This document shows positions 26,546 through 36,254 of a stretch of 52,665 bases of DNA, piece by piece. How positions within the stretch are numbered: position 1 is the stretch's first letter; each line of letters opens with the position of its first letter. The notes under the pieces are model-generated. The model made no database searches, had not been told where the DNA came from, and was given only the letters and a program-made list of their open reading frames with translations. Position numbers and translations under genes: made by a program. Source of the DNA: Bacilli bacterium (lineage in GTDB: Bacteria; Bacillota_I; Bacilli_A; RFN20; CAG-826); the NCBI GenBank assembly GCA_017429285.1, contig JAFRPF010000033.1, forward strand, positions 1 through 52,665. Direction: 5' to 3'.

Positions 26546-28639
26546 ATGTCGCATTTTAAAAACTCCACAGTCAAAATCGACAATGAAGAGAAGATGGCTG
26601 GTCTAGCCTTATTTACTGATGACTTACCAGCAAAAGATTTTCTTTGGTGTCGTCCTTTGCGTAGCAATATCCCATGTGGAAGAGTAAGAAGCGTTAATGT
26701 TCCAAAACTTCCAAAAGGTTATTACTACGTTGATGCGAAAGATATTGTTAAAGAAAATGTCGTCAATATTATCTTTTCTGACTGGCCAGTCTTCGCTGAT
26801 AGGAGAGTCAATTATTATGGTGAGACCATTGCTTTATTAATTGGCCCTGATAAACAGAAATTAGAAGAACTTGCTAGAATGACACAAGTTAACTATGACG
26901 AAGAAGTACCTAATTTCAAACTTAAAAAAAGTGGTATTCATAAAGAATTTAAAAAAGGTGATTTAGAAAGTGTCAGTAATGATTATGACTACACACTGAC
27001 TGAAACTTTTGAAACTGGTTATCAAGAACAAGTTTATTTAGAAACTCAAGGCATGATCATGTGGTTAGATGGAGATAAGATCACCATCAAAGCTAGTATG
27101 CAGTGTCCTTATTATATTAAAAACGCAGTCGTCAGAACTTTAGGATGTGATCCAAGTAAAGTGAGAGTCATTCAACCCGCTGTCGGTGGTGCTTTTGGTG
27201 GTAAAGAACATTATCCATCTATGATGGCAGCACAAATGGCAACTGCAATTGTCAAAATCAAAAAACCATTAAAGATGATCTTCGATAGAGATGAAGATTT
27301 GATGTATACCACAAAAAGGCATCCATCTAAAACCACATATACCGGTTATGTAAAGAATGGAAAATTAGTGGGTGTTAAAGCTCATGTTCAACTTAATGGT
27401 GGAGCTTATAAAGGTTGCTCAGGTGTTGTTCTGGCTAGAGCCTTAATCGCAGTCGTGGATTGTTATAGCATCCCAAATCTAGAAATTGAAGGCGATGTTT
27501 ATATCACTAACACCATGCCAACCGCAGCCTTTAGAGGATTTGGTTCACCACAAACTATTTTCGCTTTTGAAATGTTTATTGAACATATCGCTAAAGTAGC
27601 GGGCTTAGATCCTGTGGAATTTAAATTAAAACATTTAGTAAAACAAGGTGAAGTGACCGCTGTTAACGGTAAATTCCACGATCCGATAATCTTACCAGAA
27701 CTTGTGGAAAAAGCCATGGAGATGAGTGATTTTAAGCATAAATATGCTTTATATAATAAACCAGGAAGCAATCGTGGTATTGGATTCTCATGTTTCTTAC
27801 ATGGATGTGGCTTTACTGGAAGTGGCGAATCCACAATTATTAATGCTCAACTTAAATTAACAAAAGATAAAAATGATATTGTTCATCTATATACTTCCCA
27901 AGTTGATTTTGGACAAGGTAATAGAACGACCTTAAAAAAGATTGTTTCTGATACCTTAGGTATACCAGAAGAACAAGTTACTCATGAAGCCCCGGATACT
28001 GACCATACTTTATCAACTGGGCCAACCGCTGCTAGTAGAACAATCATTATTGTTGGTTATCTATGTGAAAAGGCAGCCAAACATCTAAAAGAAATCTGGA
28101 AACCAGGTGTGGAACAAGAATGGATTGAACCATATGTTGGTCCGGATTATATCCATTGGGATGAAGACACTATGCAAGGTGATGCTTATCCAGGCTATGC
28201 TTGGGGTGTTAATGTTGTCGAAGTGAGCTTTGATCCAGTTACTTATCAAGTTAAAGTTGAAGGATGTTGGTCCACATATGATGTTGGCCATGCAATCGAT
28301 GATAGAATTGTCGTCGGTCAAGCTGATGGTGGTTTAGCCCAAGCTATTGGTTATGGTTATTTAGAAAATATGGAAGTTGCCGAAGGTAGATTTAGACAGA
28401 AAACATTATCTGACTATATCATTCCAACCGCGGTTGACTTACCAATGATGGAAACGGAATTAATTGATAACTTATTTGCTTATGGCGCGAGTGGTGCGAA
28501 AGGATGTGGCGAACTCACATTCGTTGGTGGCGCTCCTGCATTAGGACACGCTATCGAGATGGCAATTAATAAAAATATCTATAAAATTCCTGCAAATCCT
28601 GAATATTTGATGGAGGTAATGGAAAATGAAGATCATTAA
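26546..28639 (+). CDS. Molybdopterin-binding subunit of molybdenum hydroxylase 2
   Basis: A 697-residue large subunit, about 75 residues shorter than the first copy and clearly divergent from it. Landmarks: AVGGAFGGKEHYPS, PTAAFRGFGSPQ, DFGQGNRTT, and the catalytic Glu in GAKGCGELTFVGGAPAL. The middle is unusual in having a W-rich stretch (VEQEWIEPYVGPDYIHWDE). It forms, with the next two genes, a complete hydroxylase with order Mo-FeS-FAD. Two distinct hydroxylases in one operon suggest two sequential oxidations or two different entry substrates. Its stop lies 14 bases inside the next gene, indicating coupling. An AAGGGGA site precedes the ATG. Confidence 0.92.
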   Translation: MSHFKNSTVKIDNEEKMAGLALFTDDLPAKDFLWCRPLRSNIPCGRVRSVNVPKLPKGYYYVDAKDIVKENVVNIIFSDWPVFADRRVNYYGETIALLIGPDKQKLEELARMTQVNYDEEVPNFKLKKSGIHKEFKKGDLESVSNDYDYTLTETFETGYQEQVYLETQGMIMWLDGDKITIKASMQCPYYIKNAVVRTLGCDPSKVRVIQPAVGGAFGGKEHYPSMMAAQMATAIVKIKKPLKMIFDRDEDLMYTTKRHPSKTTYTGYVKNGKLVGVKAHVQLNGGAYKGCSGVVLARALIAVVDCYSIPNLEIEGDVYITNTMPTAAFRGFGSPQTIFAFEMFIEHIAKVAGLDPVEFKLKHLVKQGEVTAVNGKFHDPIILPELVEKAMEMSDFKHKYALYNKPGSNRGIGFSCFLHGCGFTGSGESTIINAQLKLTKDKNDIVHLYTSQVDFGQGNRTTLKKIVSDTLGIPEEQVTHEAPDTDHTLSTGPTAASRTIIIVGYLCEKAAKHLKEIWKPGVEQEWIEPYVGPDYIHWDEDTMQGDAYPGYAWGVNVVEVSFDPVTYQVKVEGCWSTYDVGHAIDDRIVVGQADGGLAQAIGYGYLENMEVAEGRFRQKTLSDYIIPTAVDLPMMETELIDNLFAYGASGAKGCGELTFVGGAPALGHAIEMAINKNIYKIPANPEYLMEVMENEDH

Positions 28640-29096
28640 ATTTCACCTCAATAACAAGCCAGTTGTTGTGAGAGCTGACCCTTCGATGAGACTTTTAGAT
28701 TTATTAAGAATTCACCTTCATATGACAGGTGTTAAAGAAGGATGTGGGGAAGGCGCTTGTGGTGCTTGTTCCGTTTTAGTGGATGGTGTTTGTTATGATT
28801 CATGCTTAACACCTGTTGCTAACATCATCGGAAAACATGTCGTGACCATTGAAGGATTTAGAAACACAAAACAATATCGTCGTATCGCTGATGCGTTTGC
28901 GGATTTTGGTGCGAGCCAATGTGGTTTCTGCACTCCAGGTATGATTCTAAATACCTATGCCTTATTAAAGAAAAATCCTCATCCAAGTGAAGAGGAAGTA
29001 AGAATTGCTTTATCTGGTAATCTTTGTAGATGTACTGGCTATAATGCGATTGTTAAAGCGGTACTTGAAGTTGCGGAAAAAGGAGGAGAATGGTAA
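28626..29096 (+). CDS. 2Fe-2S subunit of molybdenum hydroxylase 2
   Basis: A 156-residue subunit with both clusters canonical: GCGEGACGACSVLVDG plus the Cys of CYDSC, and QCGFCTPGM with NLCRCTGYN. It shares its electron-transfer role with the paralogue at 20048 but is closer to the family consensus. It overlaps the Mo-subunit gene by 14 bases and the FAD gene by one base (TAATG). Confidence 0.95.
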   Translation: MKIIKFHLNNKPVVVRADPSMRLLDLLRIHLHMTGVKEGCGEGACGACSVLVDGVCYDSCLTPVANIIGKHVVTIEGFRNTKQYRRIADAFADFGASQCGFCTPGMILNTYALLKKNPHPSEEEVRIALSGNLCRCTGYNAIVKAVLEVAEKGGEW

Positions 29097-29938
29097 TGGT
29101 TAATCATCATATTCCTTCTAGCTTAAAAGAAGCTTTAAAAATATTAGATGCACATGATTGTTATATCATGGCTGGTGGCACTGATTTAATGGTGGTTAAA
29201 CATCAAAGAAGTGGTTTGTTACCTAACTTTGATAAAGATGTTTGTTACATCTCTAATTTAAAAGAACTTCAATATATTTATGAAGATGAAAAAGGTGTTC
29301 ATATCGGTGCGGGCACTAAATACATTGATATCCAAGAGAACAATTTAGTTCCTGATTTGCTTAAGCAAATAATTGATGAACTTGCTTCACCAAATATTCG
29401 TAATATGGCCACTTTAGCGGGTAATGTTGCTAATGCTTCTCCTGCTGGTGATTCAATCGTTGGATTATATTTATTAGACGCTAAATTAGAACTAGTCAAT
29501 GTTCATGGTTCTCGTATAGTGCCTATTGAAGACTTTATCTTTGGTGTTAGAAAAATTCATCGTCACAAAAATGAATTAATTAAAGAAATATTTATTCCTC
29601 ATCACGATGATTTAAATACTTATTGGAGAAAAGTCGGTTCTCGTGCAGCAGAATCAATATCTAAAGTCACATTCGCTGGTGGATATGAATTAGACGACGA
29701 TAAAGTTACTGATTTAAGAATGGCTTTCGGTAGTGTTTCCGTTACTGTAGTGAGAGATCGAGAAATTGAAAAGAAATATATCGGTTTAACAATTGATGAG
29801 ATTCACGAAAAAGCGGATGAAATTGTCGAAGATATGGAAAAATACATCACACCGATTACCGATCAAAGAAGTACAAAAGAATATCGATTAAAAGTGTCGA
29901 AAAACATTTTGAAAGATTTCTTATTATCAATTGAATAG
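29096..29938 (+). CDS. FAD subunit of molybdenum hydroxylase 2
   Basis: A 280-residue FAD-binding subunit with both motifs canonical: IMAGGTDLMVV near residue 24 and NIRNMATLAGNVANASPAGDS near residue 105. The C-terminal half has the usual TYWRKVGSRAAESISKV segment. The start was set at ATG 29096, which overlaps the previous stop and lies a proper distance from AAGGAGGAG; an ATG at 29090 sits too close to that site. It completes the second Mo/FeS/FAD hydroxylase and is followed eight bases later by the threonine-synthase-like gene. Confidence 0.93.
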   Translation: MVNHHIPSSLKEALKILDAHDCYIMAGGTDLMVVKHQRSGLLPNFDKDVCYISNLKELQYIYEDEKGVHIGAGTKYIDIQENNLVPDLLKQIIDELASPNIRNMATLAGNVANASPAGDSIVGLYLLDAKLELVNVHGSRIVPIEDFIFGVRKIHRHKNELIKEIFIPHHDDLNTYWRKVGSRAAESISKVTFAGGYELDDDKVTDLRMAFGSVSVTVVRDREIEKKYIGLTIDEIHEKADEIVEDMEKYITPITDQRSTKEYRLKVSKNILKDFLLSIE

Positions 29939-29946
29939 GAGGGGTT

Positions 29947-31200
29947 ATGGCTAATATAGATTTCGTCCTTGGTTATCGTTGCACGTTATGCCACAAATTC
30001 TATCAAAAAGATGAAGTTTCTCTTACCTGTCCTAACTGTGGAGAAAAAGGTATTTTAGATGTCGAATTTGATTATGAAAAGCTCAAAAAAGTCTTAAATC
30101 GCGAATATTTTGCTAAAAATCAAGATTATTCGATGTGGAGATATGCGCCTTTAATGGGTATCAGTGAAGAGCATATTTCTAGGATGCTAAGAATTGGTTG
30201 GACTCCGTTAATTAGATCTCATAATTTAGCAAAATATTTAGGATTAAAAGAACTATATATCAAAGATGATGGACTTAATCCATCCGGTTCTAGTAAGGAT
30301 AGAGCCTCAGGTGTCGCAGTTTTAAAAGCCATTGAAGCAGGAGCAAAAGTTATTTCTTGTTCTTCAACTGGTAATGCGGCAAGTAGTTGTGCTTGTCACG
30401 CTGCTCATATGGGTTTACCAGCGGTTATCTTTGTTCCAAAAAGAGCACCAATTGGTAAAACAACACAGATTTGTTTATATGGAGCGACATTAGTGAAAGT
30501 GGATGGCGATTATAAAGCCGCTTTCCAATTATCTAAAGCCGCGATTAATAAATACGGTTGGTACAATCGTAATGCCGCCATCAATCCATGGATGGTGGAA
30601 GGAAAGAAGACTGTCTCTTTAGAGATAGCGGAACAATTAAAGTTTAAACCTACTGACTGGGTATGTGTTTCTGTCGGAGATGGATGCACAGTTGGTGGTG
30701 TTTATAAAGGATTTCATGATCTTAAGGAACTAGGGTTAATAGAAAGGATCCCACGTATTCTAGCTGTACAAAGTACAGGCTGTGAACCGTTCGTTATCGC
30801 GGATCATAATAACGAACCATTAAAAGAAGCAGAAGAGAATACGATTGCTGATAGTATCGCTGTTGGCATTCCACGTAATCCGATTAAGGCTATTAATGCG
30901 GTTAAGAACAGTAATGGTGTCTGGATATCGGTCCCAGACAGTGACATTCTTGAGGTAGAAGCCTTGCTAGGTCGAACTGAAGGTATCTTCGGGGAACCAG
31001 CGGGAGTTGCCTCGCTTGCCGGATTAATGAAGGCCATTAAACTAGGAATCATAAGAAAAGATGAATCCGTGACCTTCATAGTCACAGGAAACGGACTTAA
31101 AGACCCGGCAAATGCACAAAAGGCAATTACCCAACCCGAAGTAATGAAACCCGATCTAGCTATTCTAGATAAATATTTAAAAGAAAAGGAGATTATTTAA
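29947..31200 (+). CDS. Threonine synthase-like PLP enzyme with N-terminal zinc ribbon
   Basis: A 417-residue fold-type II PLP enzyme. An N-terminal zinc-ribbon (CTLCHKFYQ and CPNCGEKG, residues 13-34) comes before the catalytic domain. The PLP lysine is in PSGSSKDRASG, the phosphate loops are CSSTGNAASS and SVGDGCTVGG. The closest characterised family is threonine synthase, which releases phosphate from O-phosphohomoserine, but no homoserine genes are nearby. In this operon it may be an ammonia-lyase or beta-elimination enzyme acting on a diaminopropionate-like product. The last third of the gene (from about 30720) has different leucine-codon choice from the first part. It is preceded by AGGAGGGG and followed one base later by a second PLP enzyme. 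Confidence 0.82.
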   Translation: MANIDFVLGYRCTLCHKFYQKDEVSLTCPNCGEKGILDVEFDYEKLKKVLNREYFAKNQDYSMWRYAPLMGISEEHISRMLRIGWTPLIRSHNLAKYLGLKELYIKDDGLNPSGSSKDRASGVAVLKAIEAGAKVISCSSTGNAASSCACHAAHMGLPAVIFVPKRAPIGKTTQICLYGATLVKVDGDYKAAFQLSKAAINKYGWYNRNAAINPWMVEGKKTVSLEIAEQLKFKPTDWVCVSVGDGCTVGGVYKGFHDLKELGLIERIPRILAVQSTGCEPFVIADHNNEPLKEAEENTIADSIAVGIPRNPIKAINAVKNSNGVWISVPDSDILEVEALLGRTEGIFGEPAGVASLAGLMKAIKLGIIRKDESVTFIVTGNGLKDPANAQKAITQPEVMKPDLAILDKYLKEKEII

Positions 31201-31201
31201 A

Positions 31202-32587
31202 ATGGCAAAAGCAAAAATCCCATTTGGTCCAACATATGATGAAATGTTGAACCCTTCTCACCAAGATCCAAAAGTGAGAAAGTTAGCTGAGAAAGCCTTA
31301 AAAGAAGATGAACTTGATCCAATCAACCTCTTTAATATCAGCTGGAAAAATAATAAAGACGGTGTCGTTAATAAAATCGTCTTACCAAAGGCTTTAACAG
31401 GAGTAGACGCTAATATCGTTGTCTTATTAGGCAAATACTTCCCATCCGGATCCCATAAAGTTGGACCTGCTTATTCCACACTTATGGAAGGTTGTGTCGA
31501 TGGCACAATTATCCCTGGTAAACATACCATCTTAGGTCCATCAACCGGTAACTTCGGTATCGGTGTTAGTTATATAACTAACTTGATGAAATATGATGCG
31601 ATTGTGATCATGCCAGACAACATGTCTAAAGAAAGATATGAAAGAATTCAAAAATATGGCGCTAAACTCGATTTAACTCCAGGTAGTGAATCCGATGTTA
31701 TCTTAACTTTAGAAAGAACTTATGAACTTAAGAAAGATCCAAAGAATGCCACATTAGCGCAATTTGAATTATTACCAAACTATCGTTTCCATAGACACGT
31801 CACTGGTAATTCTTGTATCGAAGCTGTTAAAGGCATTGGTAATGGTCGTATCGCCGCTTTCTGTAGCGCACCAGGTAGTGCGGGTACATTAGCCGCCGGC
31901 GATCAAATTAAAAAGAAATTCCCAGAATGTAAAATCGTCGCTTTAGAACCACATGAATGTTCCACATTAACTAATGGTGGTTTAGGCCAACACCGTATTG
32001 AAGGTATCGGCGATAAGATGTGTACATTAATTCATAACGTTTTAACAACTGACTTCATCACTCAAATCGTTGATGAAGATTGCGTCCGTGGTTTAGCGGT
32101 TATTCATGAAGGCACAGATGTTTTAGTGAAACACGGTATTAAACGTAGTGAAGCTAAGAAGATGGTCGATTTATTCGGTGTCTCTGGTTTATGTAATATC
32201 TTAGGCGCGATTAAGATGGCTAAATATTTAAAACTCGGTCCTGAAGATAACGTGGTGACCATCGCTACTGATAGCTTTGATAGATATGATTCTGTTATAC
32301 AGAACTTACATGAAAGAGAATTAGAAGTTACCGATCACGTCTTAGATCGTTGGTTCAATGACGTCTTTATGGGCGCGGATACCAAATATATCTTAGATAC
32401 ACGTGGTAAAAAAGCTAAACAAGCCCTCTTTGATCAAAAAGAAAGAGACTGGTTAAAGTTCGGTTATTCTAAAGAATATTTAGATTCCATGAAGAAGATG
32501 TCCTTCTGGGATAAAGAATACGCAAAGATTAAAGAATACGACGCTAAGATTAAAAAGATGAGAGGAAAAACAATTAAATATGAGTAA
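31202..32587 (+). CDS. Fold-type II PLP lyase, cysteine synthase/YgeX-like role
   Basis: A 461-residue PLP enzyme, longer than YgeX (about 400) and cysteine synthase (about 310). The PLP lysine lies in [12 protein letters not shown], with substrate loop [12 protein letters not shown] and phosphate loop [13 protein letters not shown]. The C-terminal 110 residues are charged and helical with no obvious domain. It does not show the N-terminal YgeX pattern, so I call it by fold. In comparable purine clusters the diaminopropionate ammonia-lyase YgeX makes pyruvate and ammonia; this gene is the positional candidate for that step. It overlaps ygeY by eight bases, linking it tightly to the YgeY-YgeW end. 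Confidence 0.8.
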   Translation: MAKAKIPFGPTYDEMLNPSHQDPKVRKLAEKALKEDELDPINLFNISWKNNKDGVVNKIVLPKALTGVDANIVVLLGKYFPSGSHKVGPAYSTLMEGCVDGTIIPGKHTILGPSTGNFGIGVSYITNLMKYDAIVIMPDNMSKERYERIQKYGAKLDLTPGSESDVILTLERTYELKKDPKNATLAQFELLPNYRFHRHVTGNSCIEAVKGIGNGRIAAFCSAPGSAGTLAAGDQIKKKFPECKIVALEPHECSTLTNGGLGQHRIEGIGDKMCTLIHNVLTTDFITQIVDEDCVRGLAVIHEGTDVLVKHGIKRSEAKKMVDLFGVSGLCNILGAIKMAKYLKLGPEDNVVTIATDSFDRYDSVIQNLHERELEVTDHVLDRWFNDVFMGADTKYILDTRGKKAKQALFDQKERDWLKFGYSKEYLDSMKKMSFWDKEYAKIKEYDAKIKKMRGKTIKYE

Positions 32588-33818
32588 TGTTGTTGATTTC
32601 AAAAAAGTTCTCGCTTTAGCGGAAAAATACAAACCAGACATGGTTAAATTCTTAAGAGACATGGTCGCTATTCCAAGTGAATCATGTGAAGAAAGAGAAG
32701 TCGTCTTAAGAATTAAACAAGAAATGGAAAAAGTTGGATTTGATAAAGTGGAAATCGATCCAATGGGAAACATCTTAGGCTATATCGGTCATGGTAGTCA
32801 TTTAATCGGTATGGATGCTCATATTGATACCGTTGGTATCGGTGAGATTAAAAACTGGACCTTTGATCCATATAAAGGATTTGAAGATGATGTTCATATC
32901 GGTGGTCGTGGTACAAGTGACCAAGAAGGTGGTATGGCCTCTATGGTTTATGCCGCTAAGATTATCAAAGAATTACATTTAGAAGATGATTACACATTAG
33001 TGATTACTGGTACAGTCCAAGAAGAAGACTGTGATGGTTTATGTTGGAAATACATCATCTGCGAAGATAAAGTCAGACCAGAATTTGTTGTTTCTACCGA
33101 ACCAACCAGCTGTCGTATCTATCGTGGACACCGTGGAAGAATGGAAATCTGTGTTAATGTGAGAGGCATTTCTTGTCATGGTTCCGCACCTGAAAGAGGC
33201 GATAATGCAATCTATAAGATGGCGCCAATCATCGAACAAATTAAAGAATTAAATGAGAAGAAACCAGAAGAAGGTGGTTTAGCTTATGATCCATTCTTAG
33301 GAAAAGGCACAGTCACCATTTCTCAAATCTTCCATAAATCACCATCTAGATGCGCGGTCGCAGATGGATGTTGGATTTCTCTTGATAGAAGATTAACAGT
33401 CGGTGAAAACGATGTTACCTCTATTAACGAAATTAAAAATTTACCAGCGTGTAAAGCCGCGAATGCGGAAGTCTTTATGTATCAATATGAAAGACCAAGC
33501 TACACTGGTTTAAATTATCCAATCGAATGTTACTTCCCAACCTGGGTTATCCCAGAAGAAAGTATCTTTGTCCAATCTATGAAACAAGGATATGAAGGAT
33601 TATTCGAAAAAGAACCAATCATCGATAAATGGACCTTCTCCACGAACGGCGTTGCTATCATGGGTAGATATGGCATTCCATGTATCGGATTTGGACCTGG
33701 AGATGAAAAAGAAGCTCACGCTCCAAATGAAAAGACCCGTAAACAAGACCTCGTTATCTGCGCGGCGATGTATGCGGTTTTACCAAAGTTATATTTAGCT
33801 AATTTAGCGAAAAAATAG
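32580..33818 (+). CDS. ygeY: YgeY-family M20 hydrolase
   Basis: A 412-residue M20-type metallohydrolase of the YgeY (selenium-metabolism-linked) family. Metal ligands lie in [21 protein letters not shown], the EEDCDG pair and the C-terminal [14 protein letters not shown]. The dimerisation domain occupies roughly 180-300. Related enzymes remove acyl or carbamoyl groups from amino acids; in the purine route YgeY is thought to act near the end, on ureido or peptide-like intermediates. It overlaps the upstream PLP gene by eight bases and precedes ygeW by 28 bases. The signature is close to the E. coli protein by memory of motifs. Confidence 0.92.
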   Translation: MSNVVDFKKVLALAEKYKPDMVKFLRDMVAIPSESCEEREVVLRIKQEMEKVGFDKVEIDPMGNILGYIGHGSHLIGMDAHIDTVGIGEIKNWTFDPYKGFEDDVHIGGRGTSDQEGGMASMVYAAKIIKELHLEDDYTLVITGTVQEEDCDGLCWKYIICEDKVRPEFVVSTEPTSCRIYRGHRGRMEICVNVRGISCHGSAPERGDNAIYKMAPIIEQIKELNEKKPEEGGLAYDPFLGKGTVTISQIFHKSPSRCAVADGCWISLDRRLTVGENDVTSINEIKNLPACKAANAEVFMYQYERPSYTGLNYPIECYFPTWVIPEESIFVQSMKQGYEGLFEKEPIIDKWTFSTNGVAIMGRYGIPCIGFGPGDEKEAHAPNEKTRKQDLVICAAMYAVLPKLYLANLAKK

Positions 33819-33846
33819 TAAAAATAAGGGAGTTTTACAAAGTTTT

Positions 33847-34857
33847 ATGAAAAAAATTGAACCAAGATTTGCTGGTAGACATCTCATCACACTTGAAGAT
33901 TTTACCAAAGAAGAAATCGATTACATGCTCAAAGTATCTCGTGATTTAAAAGATGCTTTCTATGCTAATGAAGAAACCCAATGGTTAACTGGTAAAACCG
34001 GTTTCTTAATGTTCTTTGAACAATCAACCAGAACCAGAAACTCATTTGAAAGTGGTATGGCTCAACTTGGTGGTCACGCGACATTCTTAGACACCTCCAT
34101 GATGCAAATCGCTCATGGTGAAAGTGCGAAAGATACCGCGGTTATCTTATCCTCATTCGGTCATATGATCGCTTGCCGTTATTGTAACTGGGGTTTAGGT
34201 AACAAATATATTAGAGAAATGGCCAAATGGTCCACAGTCCCAATCATCAACTTACAATGTGACTTATATCATCCAATGCAAGCTTTAGCGGACTTAATGA
34301 CTATTGAAGATGAATTCGGTCACACCAAGAACTTAAAAGTTTCCGTTATTTGGGCGATGGCTACAACTCATAAAAAACCAATTTCTGTTCCAGTCAGCCA
34401 AGTCTTATTATTCCCACGTTATGGAATCGATGTGACATTAGCTTACCCAGAAGGATATGATTTACCAGATTGGGTTATTGAAAAAGCCAGAAAGAACGCT
34501 GCTGAAAACGGTGGTTCATTAACCATTACTCACGATATGGAAGCGGCTTATAGAGACGCTGATGTCGTCTTCCCAAAGAACTGGGGTTCATGGGTTACAA
34601 ATCAATCAACAACCGTTGTTGATGATGCTTTATTAGCGTTAAAAGCTTGGAAGTGTACACCAGAAATGATGAAACTTGCTAAACCAACTTGTAGATATAT
34701 GCACGCTTTACCAGCTGATAGAGTTAACGAAGTCGTTGATGAAGTTATCGATGGTCCACAATCAGTGGTTTATCAAGAAGCGGAAAATAGAATCCACACT
34801 GCTAAAGCAGTCATGGCTTTATTCGTCCACGATAAATTACCATCTGATCGTAGATAA
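33847..34857 (+). CDS. ygeW: YgeW knotted carbamoyltransferase
   Basis: A 336-residue transcarbamylase. The carbamoyl phosphate site is QSTRTRNSFESGM, with HPMQALADL for the second-domain contact and the C-terminal MHALPADRVNEVVD typical for the family. A long insertion (about 165-180, MATTHKKPISVPVSQ) is characteristic of YgeW rather than ornithine carbamoyltransferase. In purine breakdown it would work in reverse, forming carbamoyl phosphate from a carbamoylated amine (probably carbamoyl-diaminopropionate) and phosphate, feeding carbamate kinase (arcC at 16583). It is the last gene of the operon, followed by a terminator. Substrate is inferred from the known cluster. Confidence 0.94.
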   Translation: MKKIEPRFAGRHLITLEDFTKEEIDYMLKVSRDLKDAFYANEETQWLTGKTGFLMFFEQSTRTRNSFESGMAQLGGHATFLDTSMMQIAHGESAKDTAVILSSFGHMIACRYCNWGLGNKYIREMAKWSTVPIINLQCDLYHPMQALADLMTIEDEFGHTKNLKVSVIWAMATTHKKPISVPVSQVLLFPRYGIDVTLAYPEGYDLPDWVIEKARKNAAENGGSLTITHDMEAAYRDADVVFPKNWGSWVTNQSTTVVDDALLALKAWKCTPEMMKLAKPTCRYMHALPADRVNEVVDEVIDGPQSVVYQEAENRIHTAKAVMALFVHDKLPSDRR

Positions 34858-34880
34858 TTAGCATATAAATCTAAGTTAAG

Positions 34881-34910
34881 AGGTTATCCAAATACGGGTA
34901 ACCTTTTTCT
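34881..34910 (+). terminator. Terminator of the purine operon
   Basis: A stem AGGTTAtCC/GGgTAACCT (34881-34904) is followed by TTTTTC, 23 bases after the ygeW stop. Confidence 0.88.
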
Positions 34911-34985
34911 TTTGATTTGAAAATAAAAAAATAAAACTTTGGGTGCTAATTACTCCTTTTTTGTCTCAAAATGCGTAATTAACAT

Positions 34986-35014
34986 TTGACACTAAATTAT
35001 TTATTTAGTAATAT
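34986..35014 (+). promoter_or_regulatory. Consensus sigma-A promoter with embedded operator
   Basis: TTGACA (34986-34991) and TATAAT-like TAATAT (35009-35014) are separated by exactly 17 bases. The spacer contains the inverted repeat ACTAAAT-tattt-ATTTAGT (34991-35009), ideally placed for a repressor. It drives the Ig-like protein gene at 35056, whose ribosome site GGAGGT is at 35044-35049. Confidence 0.8.
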
Positions 35015-35055
35015 TTTAACAATTTTTATAACAGTAGCGAATTGGAGGTACCCTT

Positions 35056-36243
35056 ATGAAAATTAATAAAAAATTACTAGGATTTGGAACATTGGCATTA
35101 CCTGTCGTGGTAGCAGCATCGATGTTTTTCGCTATGAATCCAAACATAAATTTACTTAATAAAGTTCAAGCGGACGATGTTTCTGGAAGTATTGAATTTA
35201 GCACAACTGCAGGAACACGTACTTTACCTGGAAATAATACCATCATTACTTCAGGAAAAACTTCAGGTGGCTTTCCATTATATTCTTATGCAGTTGATAA
35301 TAGTCTTACGAACATTTCATCTAGCACGATTGCAAACACTTGCCAAACTTATGGGTACATATATTTTTCAGAATCGAGTACTGAATTAAATCATTTTAAA
35401 TTTCAAGGTGTTAACGCGGTTACGATTACTACTTCAGAAAGCTCTTTTAAATATATAGAAATTTCTAAATCGGTTGATGGCGAAAACTTTGTTGTTGATA
35501 CACTCGATAGTGGATTTTTTTCATCGAAAACAGTAAATGTTAGCAGCCTTAAATATTTAAGAATTAAAGTTTATGGGAGTTCCGCTAATCAATATATTGA
35601 AGTAAGTAAGATAATTTTAGGTTACAATTGTTCGACTTCTTATACCGGCGACAATCTTGCATCTATTTCAGCAGTTGATCCAATTACTGAATATACAAAG
35701 GATGGAATATTTGTTAAGCCTGATGTAATTGCTACTTACGAGGATACTACTATAAAAAATGTGACAGACTATGCTTTGTTTAGTGGATTTGATTTATCAA
35801 CCACAGGAGAACAAACTGTTACTGTTTCTTATACTGAAAAAGGAATAGAAAAAACCACTCAATATAGCATTAATGTTACTGAAGGAAGTTCAGGGTCAGT
35901 AGCTGAACATTTAGTAGATCATGGAACGTTTGCTATGACATGCAAAGAAAGCAGCCAAATCATTGGCGAACTTACATTTACCAGTTCTACTAGTGGTACA
36001 TTAAAGGTTCAAAACACTAATCAGTTTACTGCATGGACAGAAAACCAAACCTTTAATTGGTCTATTTCCGTTGATTCCATAACCGTCAGTTTTAATAATA
36101 TTAGTAGTCCATCATCTTCTAGCCATGCGCACCTTGAATCATCTAATAAACTTACCGTGACATTTGATGGAAGTAACAATATTACTGCTTTATCGTTACC
36201 ACTCACGAACTCGCTTGCTAGGACACTAGTATTTTCAATTTAA
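35056..36243 (+). CDS. Secreted Ig-like domain protein
   Basis: A 395-residue exported protein. A signal sequence covers about residues 1-35 (FGTLALPVVVAASMFFAM). Residues 40-190 form a beta-rich region with a short YIEISKSVDGENF stretch, reminiscent of galactose-binding or lectin-like folds seen in gut surface proteins. An Ig-like domain follows (about 198-278, with TYEDTTIKNVTDYALFSGFD), sharing its pattern with repeats in the 1157-residue nuclease and the next lipoprotein. The C-terminal 110 residues are beta-rich and Ser/Thr-rich. There is no C-terminal anchor, so it may be released or bound through the Ig domain. The role is unknown; adhesion or substrate binding is a guess. A strong promoter with operator stands upstream. 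Confidence 0.75.
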   Translation: MKINKKLLGFGTLALPVVVAASMFFAMNPNINLLNKVQADDVSGSIEFSTTAGTRTLPGNNTIITSGKTSGGFPLYSYAVDNSLTNISSSTIANTCQTYGYIYFSESSTELNHFKFQGVNAVTITTSESSFKYIEISKSVDGENFVVDTLDSGFFSSKTVNVSSLKYLRIKVYGSSANQYIEVSKIILGYNCSTSYTGDNLASISAVDPITEYTKDGIFVKPDVIATYEDTTIKNVTDYALFSGFDLSTTGEQTVTVSYTEKGIEKTTQYSINVTEGSSGSVAEHLVDHGTFAMTCKESSQIIGELTFTSSTSGTLKVQNTNQFTAWTENQTFNWSISVDSITVSFNNISSPSSSSHAHLESSNKLTVTFDGSNNITALSLPLTNSLARTLVFSI

Positions 36244-36254
36244 GGGGACATTAT

